Positions 35,119 to 42,807 of a stretch of 64,000 nucleotides of DNA are shown one piece after another (within the stretch, counting starts at the first letter, position 1; each line of letters starts with the position of its first letter). Below the pieces are notes generated by a model, which ran no database searches, had not been told where the DNA came from, and was given only the letters and a program-made list of their open reading frames with translations. The stretch comes from Idiomarina seosinensis_A. Lineage in GTDB: Bacteria > Pseudomonadota > Gammaproteobacteria > Enterobacterales > Alteromonadaceae. Location: assembly GCF_044797955.1 (NCBI RefSeq), contig NZ_CP085211.1:2108001-2172000 (forward strand), given 5' to 3'. The position numbers were made by a program, and so were the translations under genes.

Positions 35119-35226
35119 ATCGACATAAATCAACGATGGGTCCAGTTTATGTCGTTCCGATCGACATATCAATTTAACGTGTCGATTTTTTATTATTTTT
35201 TCGACATAAATTATTTTTAGGTCGAT
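35119..35226. promoter_or_regulatory. Cluster of CGACATA operator-like repeats upstream of the Fic gene
   Basis: TCGACATAAAT occurs at 35120-35130 and 35201-35211, TCGACATAT at 35161-35169, and inverted copies at 35146-35154 (TTTATGTCG) and 35177-35185 (ACGTGTCGA). A partial GTCGAT is at 35221. Five copies within 95 bp directly before the Fic start indicate a multi-site operator, possibly for the winged-helix domain of the Fic protein itself. Confidence 0.6.
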
Positions 35227-35606
35227 ATCATCGAGAAGCTTTTAGCTGAAGAGCTGAAAGCAAAAACGCAACGCACCAAGGCAAACTGAAAACGTACCTC
35301 CAGCGCGTAGTCATGAGTCCAAAGTTGCTCATCATCGATGAAATCGGCTACCTGCCGTTTGGCCGCGAGGAAGCCAATCTGTTCTTTAACGTAGTCGCAA
35401 AACGCTATGAGCGTGGCAGCACATTACTAACCAGCAACTTACCATTTAGCCAATGGGCTGGTGCCTTCGCGAACGACACGACATTAACGGCTGCGATGTT
35501 AGACCGCCTGTTGCACCATTGCCATGTGATTCAAATCAGTGGTGAAAGCTATCGGTTGAAGGACAAAAAGAAGATAGGCATTGCACCGATACTCGGTGAA
35601 ATTTAA
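35221..35606 (+). pseudogene. Internally deleted istB (IS21-family helper ATPase)
   Basis: The C-terminal part is intact from about 35265: PKLLIIDEIGYLPFGREEA (Walker B), TLLTSNLPFSQW, DRLLHHCHVI and SYRLKDKK are typical of IstB. Just upstream, in another frame, 35221-35289 reads DIIEKLLAEELKAKTQRT, resembling the IstB N-terminal helix region. The roughly 100 residues between, including the Walker A loop, are missing and the frame changes at the join. The protein cannot be functional. No istA remains. Confidence 0.85.
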
Positions 35607-35669
35607 CCCCAAGGGGGTCAAAATTAGATTGCCGAATCAAGCCCAAAGGGGGTCAAATTTAAACTGCCG
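35607..35669. repeat. Two direct repeats at the IS21 end
   Basis: CCCCAAGGGGGTCAAAATTA..GATTGCCG (35607-35634) and GCCCAAAGGGGGTCAAATTT..AACTGCCG (35641-35669) are about 80% identical. IS21-family ends carry multiple internal repeats that bind the transposase. Confidence 0.7.
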
Positions 35670-35675
35670 TTGACA

Positions 35676-35801
35676 AGCTCATATGCTCATCTTTCAAAAG
35701 GGACGCACATAGCCGCATCAACAGTAATTTATTGGAAAAAAAACTGCCCGGATGAATTTGAAAGCAAGATAATGGAAAGACTTAGAGGAGTTCAGAAATG
35801 A
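35676..35801 (+). pseudogene. 3' end of a gene cut by the IS21 element
   Basis: An open frame starts at the IS edge without a start codon and reads SSYAHLSKGTHIAAS...FESKIMERLRGVQK to a TGA at 35799-35801, about 41 residues. Its stop overlaps the ATG of the AbrB-like gene in an ATGA arrangement, the usual sign of a two-gene operon. The lost 5' part lay where the IS inserted. I cannot identify the family from this tail. Confidence 0.55.
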
Positions 35802-35980
35802 AGGCGGAAACAACAGTAATCAAATATGACGAAGATAACGTGTTTATACCTATAGAGAATAGTATCCTGTTAGTATTGGGCTGGGATGAGAGTGAATCTT
35901 TGATTGTAGAGCAAAACAAAGAAAACAATTCAGTTGTGATCAGACTAAAAGACTCTTTAAAAGATAGAGATCGTAACTAG
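35798..35980 (+). CDS. AbrB/MazE-like small protein, possible antitoxin
   Basis: 60 residues. The pattern FIPIENSILLVLGWDESESLIV followed by NNSVVIRLKD resembles the swapped-hairpin AbrB/MazE DNA-binding fold (I-P-x-x-h-L-x-x-L-G-W-x-E-G-D-x-L). The start follows GAGGAGTTCAGAA. It was probably the second gene of a pair whose first gene is now truncated by the IS. No toxin gene follows; the next feature is the tRNA. If it was an antitoxin, the partner may be the disrupted upstream gene. Confidence 0.55.
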   Translation: MKAETTVIKYDEDNVFIPIENSILLVLGWDESESLIVEQNKENNSVVIRLKDSLKDRDRN

Positions 35981-36055
35981 ACCCATAACTAAACCCAACG
36001 ACAAGAAAACACCCGGAATGTTAGTAACCACTATCTCTATAATACTTTTAAATAG

Positions 36056-36131
36056 TGGTGGCCCCTCCCAGATTTGAACTGGGGACCAACCGATTATGAG
36101 TCGGGTGCTCTAACCACTGAGCTAAGGGGCC
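36056..36131 (-). tRNA. ileX: tRNA-Ile2 (anticodon CAU, lysidine-dependent)
   Basis: 76 nt including an encoded CCA. On the minus strand it starts GGCCCCTTAGCTCAGTGG; the acceptor stem GGCCCCT pairs with AGGGGCC, the anticodon loop is CTCATAA, and the T-arm is CCCAG-TTCAAAT-CTGGG. The sequence is close to E. coli ileX, the minor isoleucine tRNA whose CAU anticodon is modified by TilS to read AUA, rather than to elongator tRNA-Met. In E. coli ileX also lies downstream of rpoD, and this synteny supports the assignment. A partial copy lies 2.2 kb to the left. Confidence 0.9.
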
Positions 36132-36176
36132 ATATAAATTGGAATGCGGTAAAACGGCGCAGATTATACGAAGTTT

Positions 36177-37628
36177 TTATTCGCTTGTCATCGGTATCTG
36201 CAAGATAAATCGGGAGTTTTCACCATCACTATGGTAACTGATCTCACCGCCTAAGCTTTTTATTACCTCATGGACAGGTTTAAGGCCTTGCCCGTAAGTT
36301 TCTGGTAACACGTCGTCCTGACGGAATAGTCGTCGTTCAACAGCGCTGCTTAGGGGCTTACTCTCATCGATAACTTCAAAAGTCAGCAAGCCACTTTCCT
36401 CGGTCGCCTTTACCACGATTTCGCCATTATCCGGACCGAAAGTAATGGCCTGAGTAAGCAGCGTGTCTAAAGCATAGCGTAACAATAAAAAGTGGCTCTC
36501 AAGGTGCAAATTCGTATCAACGATGGCAGTGAGCGCTTGTTCCGGTCGTGCATTAAATTGCTGGTGATAGCGTATAATTTCTTCCAGCCAGGTTTTTACA
36601 TTCACGACTTCGACACCGTAAACGGCCTGCTCGCGCAAATCGAGATTTTCAAAGGACCGGATGAAGTGCTTTGTTTGCTCAATGTCTTGTGCCAGCTTTT
36701 CAAAATCCTGATTAGGGCTTTCATGTTGTTGCTGTGCGGCTTTGCGCAGTTTCTCAACCCAACCATTAATACGGGCGCGCAGTTCTCTGGCTAGGGATGC
36801 GGAAACTCTGGCCATCACCGCTAACTCAGTTTGCCTGCCCAATTTAGCCTGTAGGGAGCTGACACCGCGTTCTACATTAATCTGTGTTTGTCGCGCGTTA
36901 TAAAGCAACATTAGCAAGGGTTGTATTTCATTGATGGTTGAGGTGACAGGCACAGGTTTTGTGTCGTCCTCGGCCTGTTTAATCAACCGGTCCCTTTCTG
37001 CGTACCAGCGGCGCTCAAACTGTATGGTACGACCCAGACTCATAAAGGCAAGAACGCCTATAACGGCAAACAGCAGTGCAGAAAACACTGAGTACAGCAA
37101 GGGGATCAAACTTACGCGTGTGACTATCCAGCCAGTAAGGCCTTCATGAGTCGGAATGGGACAGGCGACAGCCACCAATGCATTGTTCTGGTTGCGCTGC
37201 ACTGTAGAAACAATTTTTTCCTGCGTTAATGCCCGCTGCGAAAGCGAGCTAAGCACCATTCGTTCTGCTTGTGGCACATCGGTTTGGATGTCACGTAAGC
37301 CATAAGTATCAAAACTAAAGCCCAGAAACTTGCTGTTGATATGCCAGAAGCCACCCGCTGCGCCGGATAATTCCGCAAGCACACGTTGCATTTGCTGCTG
37401 CAGTAGATCGGCATTGCTGACCTGAACCTGTCGGTTATCGTCTGTAGGATATAACTGAGTAACATCGGTGGCTGCCTGCCCGCAAGCTGCGGTTAGGCGG
37501 TGCTGATGCTTAGCAATTACCTTATTTGCTGAATACCAGAACGTTAGAACTAAACCCAAGACGGCGATAGTAATAAAAACTATCGCCATCCAGCGGTTTA
37601 CTTTAGTGTGGGACGACAGAGCAGACAC
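36177..37628 (-). CDS. Degenerate membrane histidine-kinase-like protein
   Basis: 483 residues from a GTG start. Two membrane helices (about 13-32 and 174-196) enclose a periplasmic domain of about 140 residues. The region where a phospho-acceptor is expected reads LARELRARIN (279-288), with Arg 281 in place of His. The HATPase-like domain keeps GQGLKPVHEVIKSLGGEI near the end, but the N-box Asn is missing (DTLLTQAITFG). Autophosphorylation and normal ATP binding are therefore doubtful. It may be a pseudokinase scaffold or an allosteric partner. No response regulator is adjacent. It is 26 bp downstream of the amidohydrolase gene. Confidence 0.8.
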   Translation of the reverse strand: MSALSSHTKVNRWMAIVFITIAVLGLVLTFWYSANKVIAKHQHRLTAACGQAATDVTQLYPTDDNRQVQVSNADLLQQQMQRVLAELSGAAGGFWHINSKFLGFSFDTYGLRDIQTDVPQAERMVLSSLSQRALTQEKIVSTVQRNQNNALVAVACPIPTHEGLTGWIVTRVSLIPLLYSVFSALLFAVIGVLAFMSLGRTIQFERRWYAERDRLIKQAEDDTKPVPVTSTINEIQPLLMLLYNARQTQINVERGVSSLQAKLGRQTELAVMARVSASLARELRARINGWVEKLRKAAQQQHESPNQDFEKLAQDIEQTKHFIRSFENLDLREQAVYGVEVVNVKTWLEEIIRYHQQFNARPEQALTAIVDTNLHLESHFLLLRYALDTLLTQAITFGPDNGEIVVKATEESGLLTFEVIDESKPLSSAVERRLFRQDDVLPETYGQGLKPVHEVIKSLGGEISYHSDGENSRFILQIPMTSE

Positions 37629-37654
37629 TCACTACCACGCTTTTTGGTGACTGC

Positions 37655-38431
37655 CTAAGGCAGTTTATAAAATTCGCGAGCGTTTTGGTAAAAGACTTTA
37701 TCGATCGCCTCTTCATCATCCAACGCCGCTACCATGGTATCGATATCGCTTGGCTCGAAAGAACGGTTACTACGCGTACCCGGCAAATCGGTGCCAAACA
37801 TCAGGCAGTCTGGGTTTGCCTTATACAGTGTTTTTGTTGCATCGGTAATATTTACTTCGGTGCGGCCAAAGCCACTGGCTTTAATTTTTACACCACCTTC
37901 AGCCAGACGACGAACCTGGGATAAACCCGATTTTGCCATGCCCAGATGGTCAACGCTTAGCTTAGGTAGCTTTAAAAGAGTCGGCACCATATCGTCCAGT
38001 TCGCGGCTGTCAACGTATATTTCAAGATGCCAACCGGCCAGATCCCAGATCCTGCGCCCAAAATCGACAATACCTTCTATATCCCGGTGAACACCGCGTT
38101 TTAGGTTAACTCTGACCCCACAAATGCGATGTTCTTTCAGCTGCAGAATTTTTTCGTCGCTAACACTACCGGGCAACTGAGTCACACCGATGAAGTTATC
38201 GCCAAGATTTTCAAGCGCCGCTTTCAAATAGCGTTGCTCGAACCCCTGAAAAGACCCTGATACAATGACACCGCCTTCGACAGGTATACCTGCAACCAGC
38301 TTAAGATAGTCATCAATGTAAAAAGGCTCCGGGATGTGGCCCTGGTTCTCGATTAACGGAAATTGTTCGTCGTAAATATGTAAGTGCGAATCAATGATCC
38401 GTTTTGGCCACCCATCACGGTTTAATCCCAT
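37655..38431 (-). CDS. Amidohydrolase-2 family metal-dependent hydrolase
   Basis: 258 residues. IIDSHLHIYDEQFPL holds the HxH metal motif of TIM-barrel amidohydrolases. LSVDHLGM has a further His, and MFGTDLPGTRS supplies the conserved Asp near the C-terminus. Members act on lactones or decarboxylate aromatic acids; the substrate here cannot be told. AGGAGG precedes the ATG. It lies between rpoD and the pseudokinase gene. Confidence 0.82.
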   Translation of the reverse strand: MGLNRDGWPKRIIDSHLHIYDEQFPLIENQGHIPEPFYIDDYLKLVAGIPVEGGVIVSGSFQGFEQRYLKAALENLGDNFIGVTQLPGSVSDEKILQLKEHRICGVRVNLKRGVHRDIEGIVDFGRRIWDLAGWHLEIYVDSRELDDMVPTLLKLPKLSVDHLGMAKSGLSQVRRLAEGGVKIKASGFGRTEVNITDATKTLYKANPDCLMFGTDLPGTRSNRSFEPSDIDTMVAALDDEEAIDKVFYQNAREFYKLP

Positions 38432-38509
38432 GCTGCCTCCTGACGCGTTAATCCAACTCTTGCTAGCTTATCGTGTCTAGCCAAAAATCGTAAGTCCCTG
38501 TTTATCGAT

Positions 38510-40348
38510 TTATTCATCCAAGAATGACTTAAGTTGCTCTGATCGACTTGGATGTCTTAATTTACGCAAAGCTTTGGCCTCAATTTGACGGATGCGCTCC
38601 CGCGTCACGTCAAACTGTTTACCCACCTCTTCTAAAGTATGGTCGGTATTCATATCAATACCAAACCGCATTCTCAATACCTTTGCTTCGCGTGCGGTCA
38701 GCCCACCAAGCACTTCTCTGACTGAGTTGCGTAAACTTTCCGAGGTCGCTGAGTCGATCGGTAAATCAAGGGTATTATCTTCGATAAAGTCGCCCAGGTG
38801 AGAATCTTCATCGTCACCGATGGGGGTCTCCATTGAAATTGGCTCTTTGGCAATTTTCAGAACCTTGCGGATCTTATCCTCAGGCATCATCATTCGCTCA
38901 GCCAACTCTTCAGGCAATGGCTCTCGACCCATTTCCTGCAGCATTTGACGGGAAATACGATTTAGTTTGTTAATCGTTTCAATCATATGGACCGGGATAC
39001 GAATAGTCCGCGCCTGGTCGGCGATTGAACGTGTGATCGCCTGTCGGATCCACCAGGTTGCATAGGTAGAAAACTTATAGCCCCGGCGATATTCAAACTT
39101 ATCAACCGCTTTCATCAAACCAATATTACCTTCCTGAATTAAGTCCAGGAATTGCAAGCCTCGGTTTGTGTATTTCTTAGCTATTGAGATAACCAGGCGC
39201 AGGTTAGCCTCGACCATCTCTTTTTTGGCCCGCCGTGCTTTCGCCTCGCCGATAGACATACGACGATTAATATCTTTTACTTTGCCAATCGTCAGCCCGG
39301 TTTCGCGTTCAACTTCCAGTAATTTATTAACACAGCGCTCTATTTCGGGACGAGTTTCTTTTAACGACGGTGAGTAACCCTTATCAGCCGCTATTTGCTC
39401 GTCAACCCAGGCCATCGAATTCTCGTTACCCGAGAAGGCCTTCATAAAGGTGCGTTTAGGCATGCCGCCATGCTCGACACTGGCTTTCATCACCAAGCGT
39501 TCCTGCACGCGGACGCGATGCATCATATCGCGCATATCTTTAACCAGCCGATCAAACTGTTTTGGCACCAGCCGGAACTGTTTAAACAGGTCGCTTAGCT
39601 TGTCTATTTCTACTCGCGCCTTAGCGTGCTCACGGCCATGCTGAGTGATTGCCTCGCGCGTGGCGTCGTATTGTTCACGAAGCTGAGTGAATTTGGCGCG
39701 GGCAAATTCAGGATCGATGCCAGTATCTGACTCTTCTTCGTCATCGCTGTCATCTTCTTTATCTTTGTCTTCGTCTTCTAATTCTTCCTGCGGCAGTTCT
39801 GAGCCTACGTGGGTTGCACTGACGGGTGCCTGGTCAACGTCCTCGGGATCAATAAAGCCTACAATGATATCGGTCAGGCGAAGTTCTTCGGCTTCGTATG
39901 AGTCCCACTGATCCAGTAAAAAATTAATCGCTTCAGGGTATTCAGCTACTGAACACTGAACCTGGTTAATGCCTTCTTCAATGCGTTTGGCAATGTCGAT
40001 TTCGCCCTCACGAGTCAGCAGCTCGACCGTGCCCATTTCCCGCATGTACATGCGCACGGGATCGGTAGTCCGGCCAATTTCACTGTCAACGCTGGCAAGC
40101 GCTTGGGCAGCTTCTTCTGCCGCATCCTCATCAGCAGCACTCTCCGCCATCATCAGATCATCAGCATCAGGCGCGCTTTCGAACACGCGGATCCCCATGT
40201 CGTTAATCATGCGGATAATGTCTTCTATCTGATCGGAATCAACGATTTCCTGCGGTAAATGATCATTGACCTCAGCAAATGTTAAAAACCCTTGTTCTTT
40301 GCCTTTCGCAATAAGGACTTTAAGTTGCGATTGCCGACTCTGCTGCAT
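38510..40348 (-). CDS. rpoD: RNA polymerase primary sigma factor RpoD (sigma-70)
   Basis: 612 residues. Region 1.1 is N-terminal, followed by DPVRMYMREMGTVELLTREGE (region 1.2) and an acidic non-conserved insert (DEDKDKEDDSDDEEE). Region 2 has RGLQFLDLIQEGNIGLMKAV and YKFSTYATWWIRQAI. Region 4 has TLEEVGKQFDVTRERIRQIE for -35 recognition. Last gene of the rpsU-dnaG-rpoD macromolecular synthesis operon. Confidence 0.98.
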   Translation of the reverse strand: MQQSRQSQLKVLIAKGKEQGFLTFAEVNDHLPQEIVDSDQIEDIIRMINDMGIRVFESAPDADDLMMAESAADEDAAEEAAQALASVDSEIGRTTDPVRMYMREMGTVELLTREGEIDIAKRIEEGINQVQCSVAEYPEAINFLLDQWDSYEAEELRLTDIIVGFIDPEDVDQAPVSATHVGSELPQEELEDEDKDKEDDSDDEEESDTGIDPEFARAKFTQLREQYDATREAITQHGREHAKARVEIDKLSDLFKQFRLVPKQFDRLVKDMRDMMHRVRVQERLVMKASVEHGGMPKRTFMKAFSGNENSMAWVDEQIAADKGYSPSLKETRPEIERCVNKLLEVERETGLTIGKVKDINRRMSIGEAKARRAKKEMVEANLRLVISIAKKYTNRGLQFLDLIQEGNIGLMKAVDKFEYRRGYKFSTYATWWIRQAITRSIADQARTIRIPVHMIETINKLNRISRQMLQEMGREPLPEELAERMMMPEDKIRKVLKIAKEPISMETPIGDDEDSHLGDFIEDNTLDLPIDSATSESLRNSVREVLGGLTAREAKVLRMRFGIDMNTDHTLEEVGKQFDVTRERIRQIEAKALRKLRHPSRSEQLKSFLDE

Positions 40349-40456
40349 ACAGACGTTCCACCCGTTGTTACTGACCTGTGAAAAATACTCAAAATGACCA
40401 GAAAGTATAACAGTTTACCGACTTTTAAGCCAGTAAAACCCTGACTTTGGCGCAGG

Positions 40457-42202
40457 TTACCGTTTTTTCTGTAAGTGCCGTAGCAACATCATATATTCCT
40501 GTTTTTCGGCCTTAGTTAGCTGCTCATTTTGCTCTTTTTTTAATAAATCGTTGGCGCGTTGTTCAACATATTGGTCGATTAAGTAAACAAAAATATCGTT
40601 AAACTCAGCACTAATATGCTCATCTTCAAGCTGGTGCTCCCAGCTGGCCAATTTAATTAACGCCTCGTGATACTCGGTATCTCGCCAACTTTCCAGAATT
40701 TGTGCTGTTGTAGCCAAGCCTGAGGACGTTTGTTGGTGCAGTTGGCTAAAAAGTTCAATACCCGGTAACTTAAGCTGCTTCAGTTCATCTCTTAATGGTA
40801 CCGTTTGCCCAAGCTTAGGATACTGCAGCAATAACGCAATAGCCTTTCGCAAAGGCGTCATCTTCATTGTCTGTTGTGCCTGACGCTGGCTCTCCGGTTT
40901 TTCGACATAGCGTTCGAGCTGGGATTTTTCGCGCCGTAAATAAACAGCCAGCTTTTCCATTAATGCTTCACGATAGAAGTCACTGGCCACTTTCTCAATT
41001 TTTGGTTTTGCCTGACTTAGTAATTGAGAACGGCCGGCGTCACTGCTTGGATCGATGTCGGCCAAAAAATGTTCAAAAAAATAGTCGATAAACGACACCG
41101 CTTCGTTCAGCTTTTGCTCAAATGCAGCAGCGCCCTGCGCCCGTACCAGCGAATCCGGATCTTCCCCGTCAGGCAAGAATAAAAAGCGCATATCAACGCC
41201 ATCCTTTAACAGTGGCAGCGCGTTTTCCAACGCCCGCCAGGCGGCATCACGGCCGGCCCGGTCTCCGTCGTAACAGCAGATAATTTGAGTTGTTGTTCTG
41301 AACAGCCTCTGCAGTTGCTCTGCAGTGGTTGCGGTTCCTAACGAGGCGACAGCATAATCAATACCCGCCTGAGCCAGACCAACAACATCCATGTAGCCTT
41401 CGACGATAACGACCTGGCTGGGTTTGCTGCGCTGTTGCTGTAACTGCCAAAACCCGTACAGTTCGTGGCCTTTATGAAACAAGCGGGTTTCCGGCGAATT
41501 CAGGTATTTGGGACCTTCTGAATCAATAATTCGCCCGCCAAAGCCAACAACCCGCCCGCGCCGATCATGGATCGGAAACATAATTCGTTGACGAAAAAAA
41601 TCGTAATGGCGTCCGCTGTCGGCCTGATTAACAAGCTTTAAATCGACCAATTGCTGCTGTTGCCCAGGGCTTTTTGCAAAGGTTTTCAGCAACCCGTCCC
41701 ATTCACTTCCTGCATAGCCAATCTGAAATTTTTTAACTGTGTCGCCGGTTAACCCTCTATTTTTTAGATAATCAATGGCTTTTGCTGATTCATGATGGTG
41801 TTTTAGCTGATGCTGAAAATATTTCGCACACTGCGCCATTAGCTCAGCATCATCTCTTAATTGTTGCTGTTTCTGATGGCTTTTCTGGGGGTTAGCCGTT
41901 TGCTCTCGCGGGACATCAAGCCCCATAATACCTGCCAGTTCTTCAACCGCATCAGGAAAGTCCAGGCCGTCGTAGTTCATTAAAAAATCAATGGCATTAC
42001 CGTGTTCTCCACAGCCAAAACAGTGGTAAAACTGTTTATCCCGGCTTACGGTAAATGACGGTGACTTCTCGTTATGGAAGGGACAGCAAGCCTGATAATT
42101 TTTGCCGGCTTTTTTCAGCGCCACGCGGCTGTCAACCAGCTCAACAATATCCGCACGATCGAGCAGATCATGGATAAACGACTTTGGAATAAGTCCTGCC
42201 AT
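40457..42202 (-). CDS. dnaG: DNA primase DnaG
   Basis: 581 residues from ATG 42202 (MAGLIPKSFIHDLL). A TTG six codons earlier is in frame but lacks support. The zinc ribbon is CPFHNEKSPSFTVSRDKQF then YHCFGCGEHGN. The TOPRIM core has VVIVEGYMDVV and CCYDGDRAGRDAAWRALE. The C-terminal domain would bind DnaB helicase. It makes RNA primers at the replication fork. Preceded by the hairpin between rpsU and dnaG. Confidence 0.97.
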   Translation of the reverse strand: MAGLIPKSFIHDLLDRADIVELVDSRVALKKAGKNYQACCPFHNEKSPSFTVSRDKQFYHCFGCGEHGNAIDFLMNYDGLDFPDAVEELAGIMGLDVPREQTANPQKSHQKQQQLRDDAELMAQCAKYFQHQLKHHHESAKAIDYLKNRGLTGDTVKKFQIGYAGSEWDGLLKTFAKSPGQQQQLVDLKLVNQADSGRHYDFFRQRIMFPIHDRRGRVVGFGGRIIDSEGPKYLNSPETRLFHKGHELYGFWQLQQQRSKPSQVVIVEGYMDVVGLAQAGIDYAVASLGTATTAEQLQRLFRTTTQIICCYDGDRAGRDAAWRALENALPLLKDGVDMRFLFLPDGEDPDSLVRAQGAAAFEQKLNEAVSFIDYFFEHFLADIDPSSDAGRSQLLSQAKPKIEKVASDFYREALMEKLAVYLRREKSQLERYVEKPESQRQAQQTMKMTPLRKAIALLLQYPKLGQTVPLRDELKQLKLPGIELFSQLHQQTSSGLATTAQILESWRDTEYHEALIKLASWEHQLEDEHISAEFNDIFVYLIDQYVEQRANDLLKKEQNEQLTKAEKQEYMMLLRHLQKKR

Positions 42203-42239
42203 AAAATGCCTGTCCCCCAACCCTTTTCAGTTTTTATCC

Positions 42240-42284
42240 CGCAAAAAACAAGAAAGCCGCGACGGCAATCCGGCGCGGCTTTCG
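42240..42284 (-). terminator. Terminator/attenuator between rpsU and dnaG
   Basis: On the minus strand GAAAGCCGCG and CGCGGCTTTC form a perfect 10-bp stem with a 12-nt loop, followed by TTGTTTTTTG. In E. coli a terminator at the same place lowers dnaG expression relative to rpsU, and the same role is likely here. Confidence 0.85.
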
Positions 42285-42355
42285 GTACAAGACCAAATTC
42301 AGCAAGTCATTGTCATTACGCGAAAGGATCGTTTCGTCGAGTCGCTCTAAACTAA

Positions 42356-42571
42356 TTAATAGAGACGAGTACGGCGCGCGTTTTCACGAGACAGCTTTTT
42401 AGCATGACGCTTAACAGCAGCTGCTTTCTTGCGCTTGCGCTCTGCAGTTGGCTTTTCGTAGTGTTCACGACGACGAACTTCAGATAGAACGCCTGCTTTT
42501 TCACAAGAGCGCTTGAAACGACGCAAAGCTACGTCAAACGGCTCGTTTTCTTTGACTTTAACGACTGGCAT
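42356..42571 (-). CDS. rpsU: 30S ribosomal protein S21
   Basis: 71 residues: MPVVKVKENEPFDVALRRFK, then SCEKAGVLSEVRRREHYEKP and a Lys/Arg-rich tail ending in RRTRLY. Length and sequence match S21. It helps the 30S subunit engage mRNA. First gene of the macromolecular synthesis operon; AGGTGATTTTTTA precedes the ATG. Confidence 0.98.
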   Translation of the reverse strand: MPVVKVKENEPFDVALRRFKRSCEKAGVLSEVRRREHYEKPTAERKRKKAAAVKRHAKKLSRENARRTRLY

Positions 42572-42682
42572 TAAAAAATCACCTCGGGTAAATTATTTGG
42601 TTTGATTAAAAGTTAACCGTTTCGGGCTAAAATTGGTGCTGAATTGTACCGATTCAAATAACCATTGTAAACCCTAAACAAC

Positions 42683-42701
42683 AAGGATCGTTAAGATCCT
42701 T
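42683..42701. promoter_or_regulatory. Short inverted repeat between rpsU and the Ser/Thr kinase gene
   Basis: AAGGATC-GTTAA-GATCCTT, a 7-bp perfect dyad, lies in the 236-bp divergent gap. With no T-run it could be an operator for either gene. Nothing else in the gap is clear. Confidence 0.3.
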
Positions 42702-42807
42702 ATTAGCCGTTGACGTCAATTAACACAAGCTTCTGCTAAGTTCTGGTATTTTTAGCAGGAAATCACCCGCAACCCGTTAGACTTCGGTAAACTAAAATGA
42801 TATCAGG

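Larger units (their letters stand above)
35221..35675 (+). mobile_element. IS21-family element remnant with right end
   Basis: Contains the istB remnant followed by two copies of an IS-end repeat (35607-35634 and 35641-35669), and ends at CTGCCGTTGACA, whose complement TGTCAACGGCAG resembles IS21-family tips. The left end and istA are gone. Confidence 0.75.

Noticed and set aside
35607..35669. CRISPR-like direct repeats
   Set aside because: Only two imperfect copies, directly at an IS21-type end after istB; they fit transposase-binding end repeats.
39687..39911. Serine-rich frame antisense to rpoD
   Set aside because: It is the complement of the acidic Asp/Glu-rich insert of RpoD, which automatically gives Ser-rich sequence.
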